Source: Bacteroidales bacterium (GTDB lineage: Bacteria > Bacteroidota > Bacteroidia > Bacteroidales > Tenuifilaceae). From it: a stretch of 64,000 bases of DNA. The translations under genes and the position numbers were made by a program. Where the stretch lies: contig JACJXD010000001.1 in the NCBI GenBank assembly GCA_020636845.1, forward strand, positions 310,001 to 374,000. The letters are read 5' to 3'. How positions within the stretch are numbered: position 1 is the first letter of the stretch; the number at the start of each line of letters is the position of its first letter. This document shows, piece after piece, positions 16,932 through 26,221 of this stretch. The notes below the pieces were generated by a model. The model was given only the letters and a program-made list of their open reading frames with translations, had not been told where the DNA came from and searched no databases.

Positions 16932-19259
16932 TTAAGAAAATTGCTGGTTTTGAACGGAAATTTTCAGCGTTTTTCCGGCATCTATACTATGCTCATTTCC
17001 ATATACCCTTATAGAAATCTTTTCCCCTTTTTCGTTATGTATGATAACATCTGCATTGGAAACAACTACTTTGAGCACACTTTCGCGGAACCAAACTTTA
17101 AAACTGTACGATTTCCATTTATTCGAAATTAAAGGATTGAAATTAAGCATATTATTACGAATACGCATACCTCCGAATCCTTCAACAATGGAAATCCACG
17201 TTCCGGCCATGCTGGTTATGTGAAGCCCTTCCTTAACCTCATTATTATAGTCATCAAGGTCCAAACGAGCGGTTCTTAAATAAAGTTCGTATGCCTTATC
17301 GACATTACCGATGCGCGAAGCCAACACGCTATGCACGCATGGCGAAAGCGATGATTCGTGAACCGTACGGGCTTCGTAAAACTCGTAATTTCGGCGAATT
17401 GTTTCGGTATCGAATCTATCTTCTAAGAAATAGAGACCTTGTAACACATCGGCCTGCTTAATAAAGCATGAGCGGAGAATTCTATCCCAACTCCATTTTT
17501 GGTTAAGCGGTCTTTCCGAAGAGGCAAGATCCTTTACCAAAATTTGTTCCTTATCCAGATAGCCTTCCTGCTGAAGAAAGATGTTCTGTTTTTCATCAAC
17601 AGGGAAAAACATGTTATTTCTGATTTCCCGCCAGTGTTTAATTTCGTCCTGTTCTTTAAAGTTAACCTTCTTTACCAACTGTCCAAACTGGGCAGCATCG
17701 GTTGACTTAACATACAATGCAACTTCATCGGCATACTCCATGCACCAACAGGCAATTTTACTGGTGTACCAGTTGTTATTCACGTTATTCTCGTACTCGT
17801 TTGGTCCTGTTACGCCAAGCATAACATATTTTCCCTTTTTCTCCGAAAAATTTACCCGCTGAGCCCAAAAACGTGCAATGCCAATTAATACTTCTAATCC
17901 ATAATTTACCAAGTAATTTTTATCACCCGTATAACGCACGTAATTATAAATAGCAAACGCAATGGCTCCGTTTCTATGAATTTCCTCAAACGTTATTTCC
18001 CACTCATTGTGGCACTCTTCTCCGTTCATAGTAACCATAGGGTAAAGTGCAGCACCATCCTTATATCCCAACTTTTGAGCATTTTCTATTGCCTTGCCCA
18101 ACTGTTTATATCGGTATAGCAATAATTGCCGAGCAACTTTTTGTCCGTGAGTCACCATATAAAATGGCAAGCAGTAAGCTTCGGTATCCCAATATGTTGA
18201 ACCGCCATACTTTTCTCCGGTAAATCCTTTTGGTCCAATATTCAACCTTTCGTCTTTCCCGGTATATGTTTGGCTCAACTGGAAAATGTTAAACCTGATA
18301 CCTTGCTGAGCAGCAACATCACCATCTATAGTTATATCGCTATGATTCCAAATCTCAGCCCACGCTTCCTTTTGCTCTGCAAATAGTTTATCGAAGCCTT
18401 TTTTAACTGCACCGTCTATAAGTTTCTGCAATACGCCTGGGAAAGTATCCTTTTCATGATTTAAATTCGATATAACTGCAGCATACTTTGTAATGACAAT
18501 CTCCTCGCCTGCTTTAACTTCGCTTGCGAAACTGTTGTCCACATACATTGAAGTGCTACTTACCAACGGGTTAATTTCCTCTACCTTACCATTTTTTGTT
18601 ACAATGCTGCACATTGCATGACCTACGTAAAAGTCCAACTTTTTGGTATGGCTAATAATGTAACTGAAAGCATTACTACCTTTAACGTCAACTACAGTCC
18701 AGAATTTTTCGCCATAGTTTGAATCTTCATTCCGAACATCTGCATCAAGGTAAGGTTTAAACTCTACCTTCGCATTGCTGTTTAAGGGTTTTACCGAATA
18801 CCTAATTGCCCCTATTTCGGTATCTACCATGCTAAGAAAACGAACTGACTTTACAGCCAACTTAACGCCGTTTTTCATTTCGCAAATAAAGGAGCGTTCT
18901 AGGTATCCTTCCTTCATGTTGAGTACTCTGCGGAAATTTTCAACCTTACAGGTAAATAAATCTAACTCGTCGCCATTAATAAAAACATTTATGCCAATCC
19001 AGTTAGTCGAATTAATAACCTTTGCAAAGTATTCCGGATAACCATTTTTCCACCAGCCAACTCTTGTTTTATCGGGGTAGTAAACGCCTCCAATGTAACT
19101 TCCCTGAAGTGTGCTGCCACTGTATTTTTCTTCGAAATTTGCCCTTTGCCCCATTGCCCCGTTGCCTATACTAAAAATGCTTTCCGAAGCCCTTGTGTTT
19201 TCAGGTACAAATTCTTCCTCAATGATGCACCACTCATCGTGCTTTAAATACGAATTCAT
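16932..19259 (-). CDS. glycoside hydrolase family 65 phosphorylase (probably maltose phosphorylase)
   Basis: 775 residues, the usual GH65 length. It has an N-terminal beta-sandwich (SIGNGAMGQRANFEE near residue 30), an (alpha/alpha)6 barrel and a small C-terminal beta domain. The catalytic acid lies in NGEECHNEWEITFEEIHRNG (about 410-428), and the phosphate-binding TVHESSLSPCVHS follows. The family splits alpha-linked disaccharides with phosphate to glucose plus beta-glucose 1-phosphate. A beta-phosphoglucomutase gene 14 bases upstream and amylases downstream favour maltose; trehalose or kojibiose cannot be excluded. No signal peptide, so cytoplasmic. Confidence 0.88.
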   Translation of the reverse strand: MNSYLKHDEWCIIEEEFVPENTRASESIFSIGNGAMGQRANFEEKYSGSTLQGSYIGGVYYPDKTRVGWWKNGYPEYFAKVINSTNWIGINVFINGDELDLFTCKVENFRRVLNMKEGYLERSFICEMKNGVKLAVKSVRFLSMVDTEIGAIRYSVKPLNSNAKVEFKPYLDADVRNEDSNYGEKFWTVVDVKGSNAFSYIISHTKKLDFYVGHAMCSIVTKNGKVEEINPLVSSTSMYVDNSFASEVKAGEEIVITKYAAVISNLNHEKDTFPGVLQKLIDGAVKKGFDKLFAEQKEAWAEIWNHSDITIDGDVAAQQGIRFNIFQLSQTYTGKDERLNIGPKGFTGEKYGGSTYWDTEAYCLPFYMVTHGQKVARQLLLYRYKQLGKAIENAQKLGYKDGAALYPMVTMNGEECHNEWEITFEEIHRNGAIAFAIYNYVRYTGDKNYLVNYGLEVLIGIARFWAQRVNFSEKKGKYVMLGVTGPNEYENNVNNNWYTSKIACWCMEYADEVALYVKSTDAAQFGQLVKKVNFKEQDEIKHWREIRNNMFFPVDEKQNIFLQQEGYLDKEQILVKDLASSERPLNQKWSWDRILRSCFIKQADVLQGLYFLEDRFDTETIRRNYEFYEARTVHESSLSPCVHSVLASRIGNVDKAYELYLRTARLDLDDYNNEVKEGLHITSMAGTWISIVEGFGGMRIRNNMLNFNPLISNKWKSYSFKVWFRESVLKVVVSNADVIIHNEKGEKISIRVYGNEHSIDAGKTLKISVQNQQFS

Positions 19260-19273
19260 AGTGTTTATACTTT

Positions 19274-19933
19274 TTACTTGTTGAAAATACTTAATAGTGT
19301 GTTATAACTAAAACCTTTTAAGTTTGGAACTACAAAATCGGCCTTACTCAAAATATCTTTACTTCCTATTCCTACGGTTCTCATTCCTGCATTTATAGCA
19401 GCTTCTATTCCGGCTTCTGCGTCTTCGAATACAACGCAAAACGACGGATTTACATTAAGCAACTCAGCACCCTTTAAGAAAATATCCGGAGCCGGTTTTG
19501 CCGCAGTAACCGAGTTACCATCAGCAATTGCATCGAAGTGTTTGGTAAGTTTTATTTTATCAAGAATTACAGGCGTATTTTTACTAGCTGAGCCCAATGC
19601 CAACTTTATCCCATTACGTCTTAACTCTTCCAGTAATTCCTTTGCTCCGGGAAGTATCTCCTTTGGAGTCATTTGCATAATATATTCGAGGTACCAGCCA
19701 TTCTTTTTAGCAGCCATCTTTTCCATTTCATCTTTTGGAAATGATAAACCGCCCACTTCGAGCAAAATTTCCAACGAACGCATACGGCTAACACCTTTAA
19801 GCCGCTCGTTATGCTGTTCGCTAAATTCAAACCCCAATTCCCGCGCTAACTTTCGCCATGCCAAATAATGGTACTTTGCCGTATCTACAACAACCCCGTC
19901 CAAATCGAATATGCAAGCTTTTATCTCAACCAT
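19274..19933 (-). CDS. pgmB: beta-phosphoglucomutase (HAD family)
   Basis: 219 residues. HAD motif I FDLDGVVVDTAKYH (nucleophile Asp about 9), with the cap substrate loop RLKGVSRMRSLEILL typical of beta-PGM. Motif II/III: ALGSASKN. Motif IV: FEDAEAGIEAA. It turns beta-glucose 1-phosphate from the GH65 enzyme into glucose 6-phosphate. It starts one base after the transporter stop and is 14 bases ahead of the GH65 gene, so the three are translationally coupled. Confidence 0.93.
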   Translation of the reverse strand: MVEIKACIFDLDGVVVDTAKYHYLAWRKLARELGFEFSEQHNERLKGVSRMRSLEILLEVGGLSFPKDEMEKMAAKKNGWYLEYIMQMTPKEILPGAKELLEELRRNGIKLALGSASKNTPVILDKIKLTKHFDAIADGNSVTAAKPAPDIFLKGAELLNVNPSFCVVFEDAEAGIEAAINAGMRTVGIGSKDILSKADFVVPNLKGFSYNTLLSIFNK

Positions 19934-19934
19934 G

Positions 19935-21263
19935 TTAATCGTTTTCTCTTACAAAAATCAAAGCGGATACACTAGCCAATAACATTGAAATACCGGCAAG
20001 AACTATCATAAAAATAGCCCTTTCGTGAAAAACTGCTTTTAATAACGGACCAAGAATTAGTCCGCTAATAATTTGGGGAACAACTACCGTAATATTGAAT
20101 ATTCCCATGTAAACACCCATTTTGTCCGAAGGAAGCGACCTTGCCAAAATTGCATAAGGCATTGCCAAAATAGCTGCCCAAGCAATACCCACACCTATCA
20201 TCGAGGCAATTAAAGCATATTGACCTTTAAAGAAATAAATCGACAAGAAACCAAGACCTCCCAAAAGAAGCGAAATAGCATAGGTTTTTACCCTTCCAAA
20301 ATTGTTGGCAATTTTATCCAGAAAAACGGCAAAAATTGCTGCAAAAACGCTATACAAACCAAAAAGAACACCAACCCAGTTAGCCGCAGCGTTGTAATCG
20401 GCCGAAGCAGCATCGCCTATGGCTGTTCCCCAAATATGCTGAGCTACTGCAGGTGTAGTATAAACCCACATTGTAAATAATGCAAACCATGAAAAAAACT
20501 GAACAACTGCAAGTTTTCCCATAATTTTGGGCATAGTTACCAACGTTTTGAAAAAAGAAACCTTTTCCTTTTTTACTTCCTCTTCGTAATTTTTACCGTT
20601 AAACTCAGCAAATTCCTTAGGAGGATATTCTTTTGTTGAAAAAACTGTCCACAATACCGAAATAAGAAGCATTGCACCACCAATGTAAAACGACCAAATT
20701 ACAGAAGCAGGAACCTGTCCTTTCGGTGCCGTATTGGAAATACCCATCCAATTGGTAAGTACAAATGGTAAAAACGAGCCAATAAGAGCACCAATGTTAA
20801 TAAGCAATGTTTGAATCGAATATCCGGTATTGGTCTGTTCTTCCGGAGTCATATCGGCAACCAACGAACGGAAGGGTTGAAACGTAACATTAAATGAAGC
20901 ATCCATAAGCGCTAGCATAAATGCCCCAAAAATAACAGGAGGAAGTATTGCTATTGCTAACTGCGAATTTGGCATAAAGAACATTCCTATTGCTGCAGCA
21001 ATTGCTCCGCCAAAAATAAAGGGCTTACGCCGTCCCATGCGATTCCATGTTCTATCGCTCGCAGCGCCAACCCAAGGTTGAATAATTAAACCCATAGTCG
21101 GTGCTAACAACCAAAAAAATGACAAATGGTGCAAATCTGCACCATAATTAGATAGTATTCGGGATACATTGGCATTTTGTAAAGCAAAGCCTGCTTGAAC
21201 TCCGAGAAATCCAAAACTGAGGTTCCATATTTGCCAAAAACTTAATTTAGGTTTTTTTGCCAT
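19935..21263 (-). CDS. MFS sugar transporter (probably maltose/maltodextrin)
   Basis: 442 residues with about 12 membrane helices. The loop 2-3 MFS signature is AASDRTWNRMGRRKPF, which resembles the SLC45/GPH-like sugar importers (GAASDR, RRKPFI). A charged central loop (KEYPPKEFAEFNGKNYEEEVKKEK) separates the two halves. As the first gene of the unit with pgmB and GH65, it should bring the disaccharide in without phosphorylation. A TATTTTTG -7 element lies upstream, with an inverted repeat beyond it. Confidence 0.88.
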   Translation of the reverse strand: MAKKPKLSFWQIWNLSFGFLGVQAGFALQNANVSRILSNYGADLHHLSFFWLLAPTMGLIIQPWVGAASDRTWNRMGRRKPFIFGGAIAAAIGMFFMPNSQLAIAILPPVIFGAFMLALMDASFNVTFQPFRSLVADMTPEEQTNTGYSIQTLLINIGALIGSFLPFVLTNWMGISNTAPKGQVPASVIWSFYIGGAMLLISVLWTVFSTKEYPPKEFAEFNGKNYEEEVKKEKVSFFKTLVTMPKIMGKLAVVQFFSWFALFTMWVYTTPAVAQHIWGTAIGDAASADYNAAANWVGVLFGLYSVFAAIFAVFLDKIANNFGRVKTYAISLLLGGLGFLSIYFFKGQYALIASMIGVGIAWAAILAMPYAILARSLPSDKMGVYMGIFNITVVVPQIISGLILGPLLKAVFHERAIFMIVLAGISMLLASVSALIFVREND

Positions 21264-21286
21264 GTTATTTTTCTTTTCGTAATGTT

Positions 21287-21294
21287 CAAAAATA
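21287..21294 (-). promoter_or_regulatory. -7 promoter element for the maltose operon
   Basis: TATTTTTG on the minus strand, 24 bases before the transporter start. Confidence 0.55.
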
Positions 21295-21332
21295 AGTTAA
21301 AAAAATCTTAAAAAAAAAATAACACAAAGCTA

Positions 21333-21355
21333 AAACCCTTATGAATTAAGGGTTT
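21333..21355 (-). terminator. AAACCCTTA/TAAGGGTTT hairpin between prfC and the maltose operon
   Basis: 9-bp perfect stem with a 5-base loop. On the minus strand a long T tract follows about 16 bases later. It could end prfC transcription; the position upstream of the transporter promoter also allows a regulatory role. Confidence 0.45.
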
Positions 21356-21362
21356 CAGGACA

Positions 21363-21388
21363 CGCAAACGGCATTTCAATCGTTTACG
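21363..21388. promoter_or_regulatory. candidate operator: CGCAAACG-N10-CGTTTACG
   Basis: Inverted repeat with 8-base arms and one mismatch, about 70 bases upstream of the -7 element of the maltose operon. No regulator gene is adjacent, so the factor is unknown. Confidence 0.35.
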
Positions 21389-21445
21389 AAAGAATTTAAA
21401 ATTTTTTAAATTTTTTCTTTATGCAAGAGAAGGTGAACTCAAAAA

Positions 21446-23026
21446 TTAGAATTCTGAAGTGAAGTGAAATTTTATATCGGTAAATTTTTCGATAGCCATC
21501 TGAAGAGAATAAGGGGAATCTGCCAAAAATACCTCTCTACCTTGCTTATCCAACGCCAAGTTATTATACTTCCGAATTCGGAAATCGTCGAGTTGGGCTT
21601 TGTTACTGGTTTCAATCCAACATGCTTTATGAAGAGTTATTGGCTCGTACTTACATTTTGCACCATATTCGTGTTCTAACCTGTACTGTATTACATCGAA
21701 TTGCAAAGCTCCGACAGTTCCAATAATTTTACGACCATTCGATTTTTGTACAAAGAGTTGGGCAACCCCTTCGTCGGTTAACTGCTCAATTCCTTTGGCC
21801 AGCTGTTTATACTTTAAAGGATCCGCATTTTCGATATACCTAAACAACTCAGGCGAAAAATTGGGTATTCCTTTAAAATTGAGGATTTCTCCCTCGGTTA
21901 ACGTATCACCAATTTTAAAGTTGCCGGAATCCGGCAATCCAATAATATCTCCCGGATAGGCAATCTCCACTATCGACTTTTTATCGGCTAAAAAAGCATT
22001 TGGACTTGAAAATCGCAACGATTTTCCTTTTCCAACATGAAAATACGGTACATTCCGCTCAAAACGTCCGGAACAAATTTTTAAAAAGGCTATCCGATTA
22101 CGATGGTTAGGATCCATGTTGGCAAAAATTTTGAAGACAAATCCGCTAAATTTTTGCTCGAAAGGTGATATTGTTCTTGCATCGGTTACTGTTGGACGTG
22201 GATACGGCGCAATTTGAACAAAACAATCCAACAGTTCCTTAACACCAAAGTTGTTAAGCGCACTGCCGAAAAATACTGGAGCAACCTCTCCGCTCAGGTA
22301 AGTATTAATATCAAAATCAGGATAAACTTCCTGCACTATTTCAATTTCTTCTAAAAATTTTTGAGTGTAAGGTTTGATATTCTCATCGAGTTCAGGTGAA
22401 TTTAAATCGGCAATCTCAACAATATCATCTGCTACAGTTTGCTTATTGTCGCCGGAAAATAAAAAGAGTTTCTTTTCAAATAGGTTATATACACCTTTAA
22501 ATGTAGGTCCTTGGCTAATAGGCCAACTAAGCGGACAAACCTTAATGTGCAACTCGCTTTCAATTTCATCCAGCAAGTCGAACGGGTCGTTTCCCGGACG
22601 ATCGAGTTTGTTTATGAATATTATTACCGGAGTTTTTCTCATACGGCAAACCTCCATGAGCTTGCGCGTTTGAGCCTCCACCCCTTTTGCATGATCTATA
22701 ACGATAATTACACTATCAACGGCTGTTAGGGTTCTATATGTATCTTCTGCAAAATCTTGGTGTCCGGGAGTATCTAGAATATTCACCTTAAAACCATTAT
22801 ACTCAAACTCCATTACCGACGTTGATACCGAAATACCACGTTGACGCTCAATTTCCATAAAATCGGAAGTGGCTGTTTTTTTTATCTTATTGCTCTTTAC
22901 CGCTCCGGCAACGTGAATTGCACCGCCAAAAAGCAATAATTTTTCGGTTAAAGTTGTTTTACCTGCATCGGGGTGACTAACAATAGCAAATGTCCTACGC
23001 CTTTTTACCTCTTCTTCAAAGTTCAT
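21446..23026 (-). CDS. prfC: peptide chain release factor 3
   Basis: About 526 residues from MNFEEEVKRRRTFAIVSHPD, close to the usual 529. GTPase motifs: SHPDAGKTTL (G1), DTPGHQDFAEDTYR (G3), NKLDRPG (G4). RF3-type features are EIERQRGISVSTSVM and the C-terminal KPEPI-like region (YEPITLHKACWIE). It recycles RF1/RF2 from the ribosome. The start at 23026 is chosen over an upstream ATG at 23086 because a -7 element lies between them. Confidence 0.95.
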   Translation of the reverse strand: MNFEEEVKRRRTFAIVSHPDAGKTTLTEKLLLFGGAIHVAGAVKSNKIKKTATSDFMEIERQRGISVSTSVMEFEYNGFKVNILDTPGHQDFAEDTYRTLTAVDSVIIVIDHAKGVEAQTRKLMEVCRMRKTPVIIFINKLDRPGNDPFDLLDEIESELHIKVCPLSWPISQGPTFKGVYNLFEKKLFLFSGDNKQTVADDIVEIADLNSPELDENIKPYTQKFLEEIEIVQEVYPDFDINTYLSGEVAPVFFGSALNNFGVKELLDCFVQIAPYPRPTVTDARTISPFEQKFSGFVFKIFANMDPNHRNRIAFLKICSGRFERNVPYFHVGKGKSLRFSSPNAFLADKKSIVEIAYPGDIIGLPDSGNFKIGDTLTEGEILNFKGIPNFSPELFRYIENADPLKYKQLAKGIEQLTDEGVAQLFVQKSNGRKIIGTVGALQFDVIQYRLEHEYGAKCKYEPITLHKACWIETSNKAQLDDFRIRKYNNLALDKQGREVFLADSPYSLQMAIEKFTDIKFHFTSEF

Positions 23027-23047
23027 TTTCCGCAAAATTTCAGGGTG

Positions 23048-23055
23048 CAAAGATA
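23048..23055 (-). promoter_or_regulatory. -7 promoter element for prfC
   Basis: TATCTTTG on the minus strand, 21 bases before ATG 23026. Confidence 0.6.
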
Positions 23056-23086
23056 ACAAAGGCAAGCAAATAATTCGGATATACAC

Positions 23087-23423
23087 CTAACTAAAAAACA
23101 TAGAAAAAGTTTAGGGTATAAGTATTTAGACTATTAGACTGTTTCCTATAGTCTTTTAATAAAATGATAAAAAAGATTTCTCGACTACGCTCGAAATAAC
23201 AAGATAGGCTGTAAATTATGTACTATTAAATTACATGGCTGCTTCAAACTTGTAGGAAAATTTTGACATGTTGAGCGAAGCCGAAACATCCGCACTCTAT
23301 CAAGACAGATTAACTTCGTTGAACACGCTTCACTCGGTCCCTCGACAAACTAAGAATGACAACTATCTGAGTTAATAAGAAAAACTTTTATAAGGTAACC
23401 GCATTATAAGTAATTAATAACCT
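23087..23423. repeat. non-coding stretch with CTCGAAAT-type repeat
   Basis: No gene is seen. Bases 23170-23201 (AAAAGATTTCTCGACTACGC, then TCGAAATAACA) belong to a dispersed family also found at 53294-53329 and 60836-60870. Further on, TTGAGCGAAGCCGAAACATC and TCGACAAACTAAGAATGACA look like the opposite end of the same kind of element. Such TCTCGA...GCTCGAAATGACA repeats are common between genes in Bacteroidota genomes. Confidence 0.6.
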
Positions 23424-24713
23424 TTAATCAAGATTTATTTTCCCTTCCGTTTTGGCAACTATCGATGCGATCATCGAATCGCCTGTTACATTCACAGTAG
23501 TCCGCAACATGTCTAAAGGCCTATCGATTGCTAGTATAAGCGCCAGCCCTTCAACTGGAAGACCAACCGAATTGAGCACAATTATTAGCATAACCATTCC
23601 GGCTCCCGGCACTCCTGCCGAACCAATTGAGGCCAACGTTGCAGTAATCAGGATAGTTAACAACTGAGAAAATGTAAGGTCTATCCCAAAAACCTGTGCG
23701 ATAAATACAGTTGCCACCGCTTGATACAGACTTGTCCCATCCATATTTATGGTAACGCCTACCGGAAGTACAAAACTGGTAATATCGTTAGATACTTTTA
23801 ATTCCCGTTCGACCTGCTCCATGGTTACAGGAAGAGTTGCCGCGCTAGAACTGGTGGAAAATGCCACAAGTTGAGCAGGAAAGATTGCTTTATAAAACTT
23901 TTTAAAGGAGATACCTGTTGTTAACTTTAAAATAAGCGGGTACACAACGAATATCAAGAATATCAATCCTATAATAACGGCCAATGCATACATACCAAGC
24001 GATATAAATATTTCGCCTGCCGAGGCCACGCTATCACCAGCAACTTCAACTACCAATGCAGCCATTAACGCAAACACGCCAATCGGGGCAAAAAGCATAA
24101 CTATATCGACAATTTTTAGCACAATGGTGTTCAACGATAAAAAAAAGTTTTTTACCGGGTCGGCTTTTGAATTTCCAACAAGCACTATTGCCACTCCCAA
24201 CAAAAGCGAGAAAAAAATAACCTGAAGCATTGCCGTGTTATTCGATGCTGCGCTAACAATATTTTCGGGAACCAAATCCACCAAAAACTGCAACGGCGAC
24301 CGCTGCGATACGTTAGCAGCCAATTCCTGTTTTGCTGAAACATCAATAGAATACTGTGTTATAAAATCCTGCCGACTTGCTTCCGATAAAAATTTTCCGG
24401 GATTTATTATATTTACTACTGTTAAGCCTACTGTTACAGCCAATAATGTAGTTGCAATGTACATCAGGATTGTTTTTAACCCGATTCTCGAAAGGCGTGT
24501 AATATCGGAAAGCCCTGCCACACCGGATATCAGCGATGTAAAAATTAACGGCATGGCAATAAGTTTTAGCAGATTTAAAAAGATAGTACCAAACGGTTTT
24601 ATATAATCGGAAACAAACCCATTCCACCCCAGTAAAATGGCAACTATGCTAAATATAATACCCAACAACATTCCAACTAATATCTTGGCATAAAGTGGTA
24701 ATTTCTTAGTCAT
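23424..24713 (-). CDS. dicarboxylate/amino acid:cation symporter (DAACS family)
   Basis: 429 residues, about 8 membrane helices plus two re-entrant hairpins. Family signatures: serine-rich STSSSAATLPVTM in hairpin 1, NMDGTSLYQ in helix 7 and GSAGVPGAGMVML in hairpin 2. It imports glutamate, aspartate or C4-dicarboxylates with Na+ or H+; the sequence does not decide which. It is a single-gene unit between prfC and a lipoprotein gene. Confidence 0.9.
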   Translation of the reverse strand: MTKKLPLYAKILVGMLLGIIFSIVAILLGWNGFVSDYIKPFGTIFLNLLKLIAMPLIFTSLISGVAGLSDITRLSRIGLKTILMYIATTLLAVTVGLTVVNIINPGKFLSEASRQDFITQYSIDVSAKQELAANVSQRSPLQFLVDLVPENIVSAASNNTAMLQVIFFSLLLGVAIVLVGNSKADPVKNFFLSLNTIVLKIVDIVMLFAPIGVFALMAALVVEVAGDSVASAGEIFISLGMYALAVIIGLIFLIFVVYPLILKLTTGISFKKFYKAIFPAQLVAFSTSSSAATLPVTMEQVERELKVSNDITSFVLPVGVTINMDGTSLYQAVATVFIAQVFGIDLTFSQLLTILITATLASIGSAGVPGAGMVMLIIVLNSVGLPVEGLALILAIDRPLDMLRTTVNVTGDSMIASIVAKTEGKINLD

Positions 24714-24770
24714 ACTACATTGAATTTAATTCTGAATCCGACTCTAAACTAAGAATTATAGCGGTAAAAA

Positions 24771-24795
24771 CAAAAAACCGGCTTGTGCCGGTTTT
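24771..24795 (-). terminator. terminator of the lipoprotein gene
   Basis: AAAACCGGC-TTGT-GCCGGTTTT stem with a T run on the minus strand. Confidence 0.8.
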
Positions 24796-24822
24796 ATTCA
24801 ACGCTAACTATACCTTAAATTT

Positions 24823-25356
24823 TTAATTCAAATTCGTAACAGGCCCTTCGTATTCTCCTTTAAACTCAACCAAATCCTCAGTAACAATGTCAATATTGTA
24901 TCTCATTATTCTGCCAAGATTTTCAACAGTAAAAAGGCCTGCTTTTATAGGATAGATCATGCCCGTATCGGCAGCAAAATCGTAATTATAGTAAACATAA
25001 CACGAATCAGCAGTGTATTGCGATTCCGAGTTGAAAATATCTATTGTATATTCTCCATTCTTGACCTCGGATGAATTCTCAGAGTACATATAAAAACAAA
25101 TCAGAGAGCCTATGCCGGTAAGTGTTCCGGCATTATTATCGACAGATACTCCTTCGCCTAAAAGTGTTACAACGTATGGCGTTCCTAACGTATCCGCTAG
25201 GGCATCGGAAAATTTATACTGATATCCATCGTATAGTCTAAAACTTTTATCCTCGAACTTAATGTAATTACTCGTATCGTCGGATGAACTGCTACACGAT
25301 ACCATTGCTACGCTTGCAATTATTAGCATTGTTGCTAAACTAAAAAACTTTTTCAC
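24823..25356 (-). CDS. hypothetical lipoprotein
   Basis: 177 residues, signal peptide with lipobox SVAMVSC (Cys about 21) followed by a Ser/Asp linker (SSSSDDTS). The mature domain is about 145 residues, acidic and Tyr-rich, with predicted beta strands. I recognise no family. Ser/Asp just after Cys is compatible with export to the outer membrane or surface. It is monocistronic. Confidence 0.75.
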   Translation of the reverse strand: MKKFFSLATMLIIASVAMVSCSSSSDDTSNYIKFEDKSFRLYDGYQYKFSDALADTLGTPYVVTLLGEGVSVDNNAGTLTGIGSLICFYMYSENSSEVKNGEYTIDIFNSESQYTADSCYVYYNYDFAADTGMIYPIKAGLFTVENLGRIMRYNIDIVTEDLVEFKGEYEGPVTNLN

Positions 25357-25427
25357 AGTATGCCTTATTAGTTTGTGCTAAAGTAAGAAAAATTTGCAAT
25401 ACAATAAACATATTCCCTTATACATAC

Positions 25428-25456
25428 AAAAAGACGGGAAAGTTACCCTCCCGTCT
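25428..25456 (-). terminator. terminator of slyD
   Basis: AGACGGGA / TCCCGTCT stem with a T run on the minus strand, 21 bases past the stop. Confidence 0.75.
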
Positions 25457-25476
25457 ATTCTAAAAAACAATACTTT

Positions 25477-25971
25477 TTAATGATGATGGTCGTGATTGTG
25501 TACATGACCATGGCTAATCTCTTCATCCGAAGCTTCCCTTACATTTTCTACCTTTCCGGTAAAATTTAAATCCTGTCCTGCTAACGGATGGTTAAAATCC
25601 ATTTTAACAGTTTCGTCACCAATCTCCAAAATTATTCCCTCAAGAGCATTTCCTTCGGAATCGCGCATTGGCAAACGATTGCCAATTACAAGTAAATCTT
25701 CCTGCAACTCGCCATCAACCTCAAAAATACTCTTTGGCAAATCTATTATGGCCATTTCGTTCACTTCGCCGTACCCCTCTTTGGCAGGAATCATAAACTC
25801 GAATGTATCGCCAATAGTTAAATTATGGATATTCTTTTCAAATAATGGTAAAAGCTGACCATGACCATACAAAAATACCAATGGATTTTCTGCCTGAGCG
25901 GTATCAACCATTTCGCCGTTAACCATCAACTCGTAACTTACTGACACTACAGTGTCCTTTGCAATATTCAT
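25477..25971 (-). CDS. slyD: SlyD-like FKBP-type peptidyl-prolyl isomerase
   Basis: About 164 residues from MNIAKDTVVSVSYEL. The FKBP half-domains are split by the insert-in-flap domain (about 70-125), as in SlyD: LYGHGQLLPLFEKNI, then AKEGYGEVNEMAIIDLPKSIF and HPLAGQDLNFTGKV. The tail is His-rich (HGHVHNHDHHH), so metal binding is likely. It acts as a cytoplasmic proline isomerase/chaperone. I prefer 25971 over an in-frame ATG 36 bases upstream, because the family starts here. Confidence 0.9.
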   Translation of the reverse strand: MNIAKDTVVSVSYELMVNGEMVDTAQAENPLVFLYGHGQLLPLFEKNIHNLTIGDTFEFMIPAKEGYGEVNEMAIIDLPKSIFEVDGELQEDLLVIGNRLPMRDSEGNALEGIILEIGDETVKMDFNHPLAGQDLNFTGKVENVREASDEEISHGHVHNHDHHH

Positions 25972-26221
25972 GTAATAATGTGTTATGTGATTAGAAATTT
26001 TCTTCAAATTAATTCTTATTTATCGTAATATCCAAATAATGTATTCGGACTTTAAACATTTTTTTATTTCGATTGTTCAATATGCAAATTTTCACATAAA
26101 AGCTAAAAAGTGTGGTATTATTTGTTTTTTTGAAAAAAACAATTGCAAATTCAAAATATTATACCACCTTTGCGGCTGTAATTTATTTTTTATTTTATTC
26201 ACATTTATACATTTTTTAAAC

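Noticed and set aside
23087..23423. Small gene between prfC and the symporter
   Set aside because: No open frame of useful length with a start or ribosome site; the stretch is made of repeats.
26039..26221. Long N-terminal extension of the cold-shock protein
   Set aside because: The frame is open but its residues are Lys/Asn/Phe-rich with no domain, and all Csp proteins start at the MKGKVKWF position.
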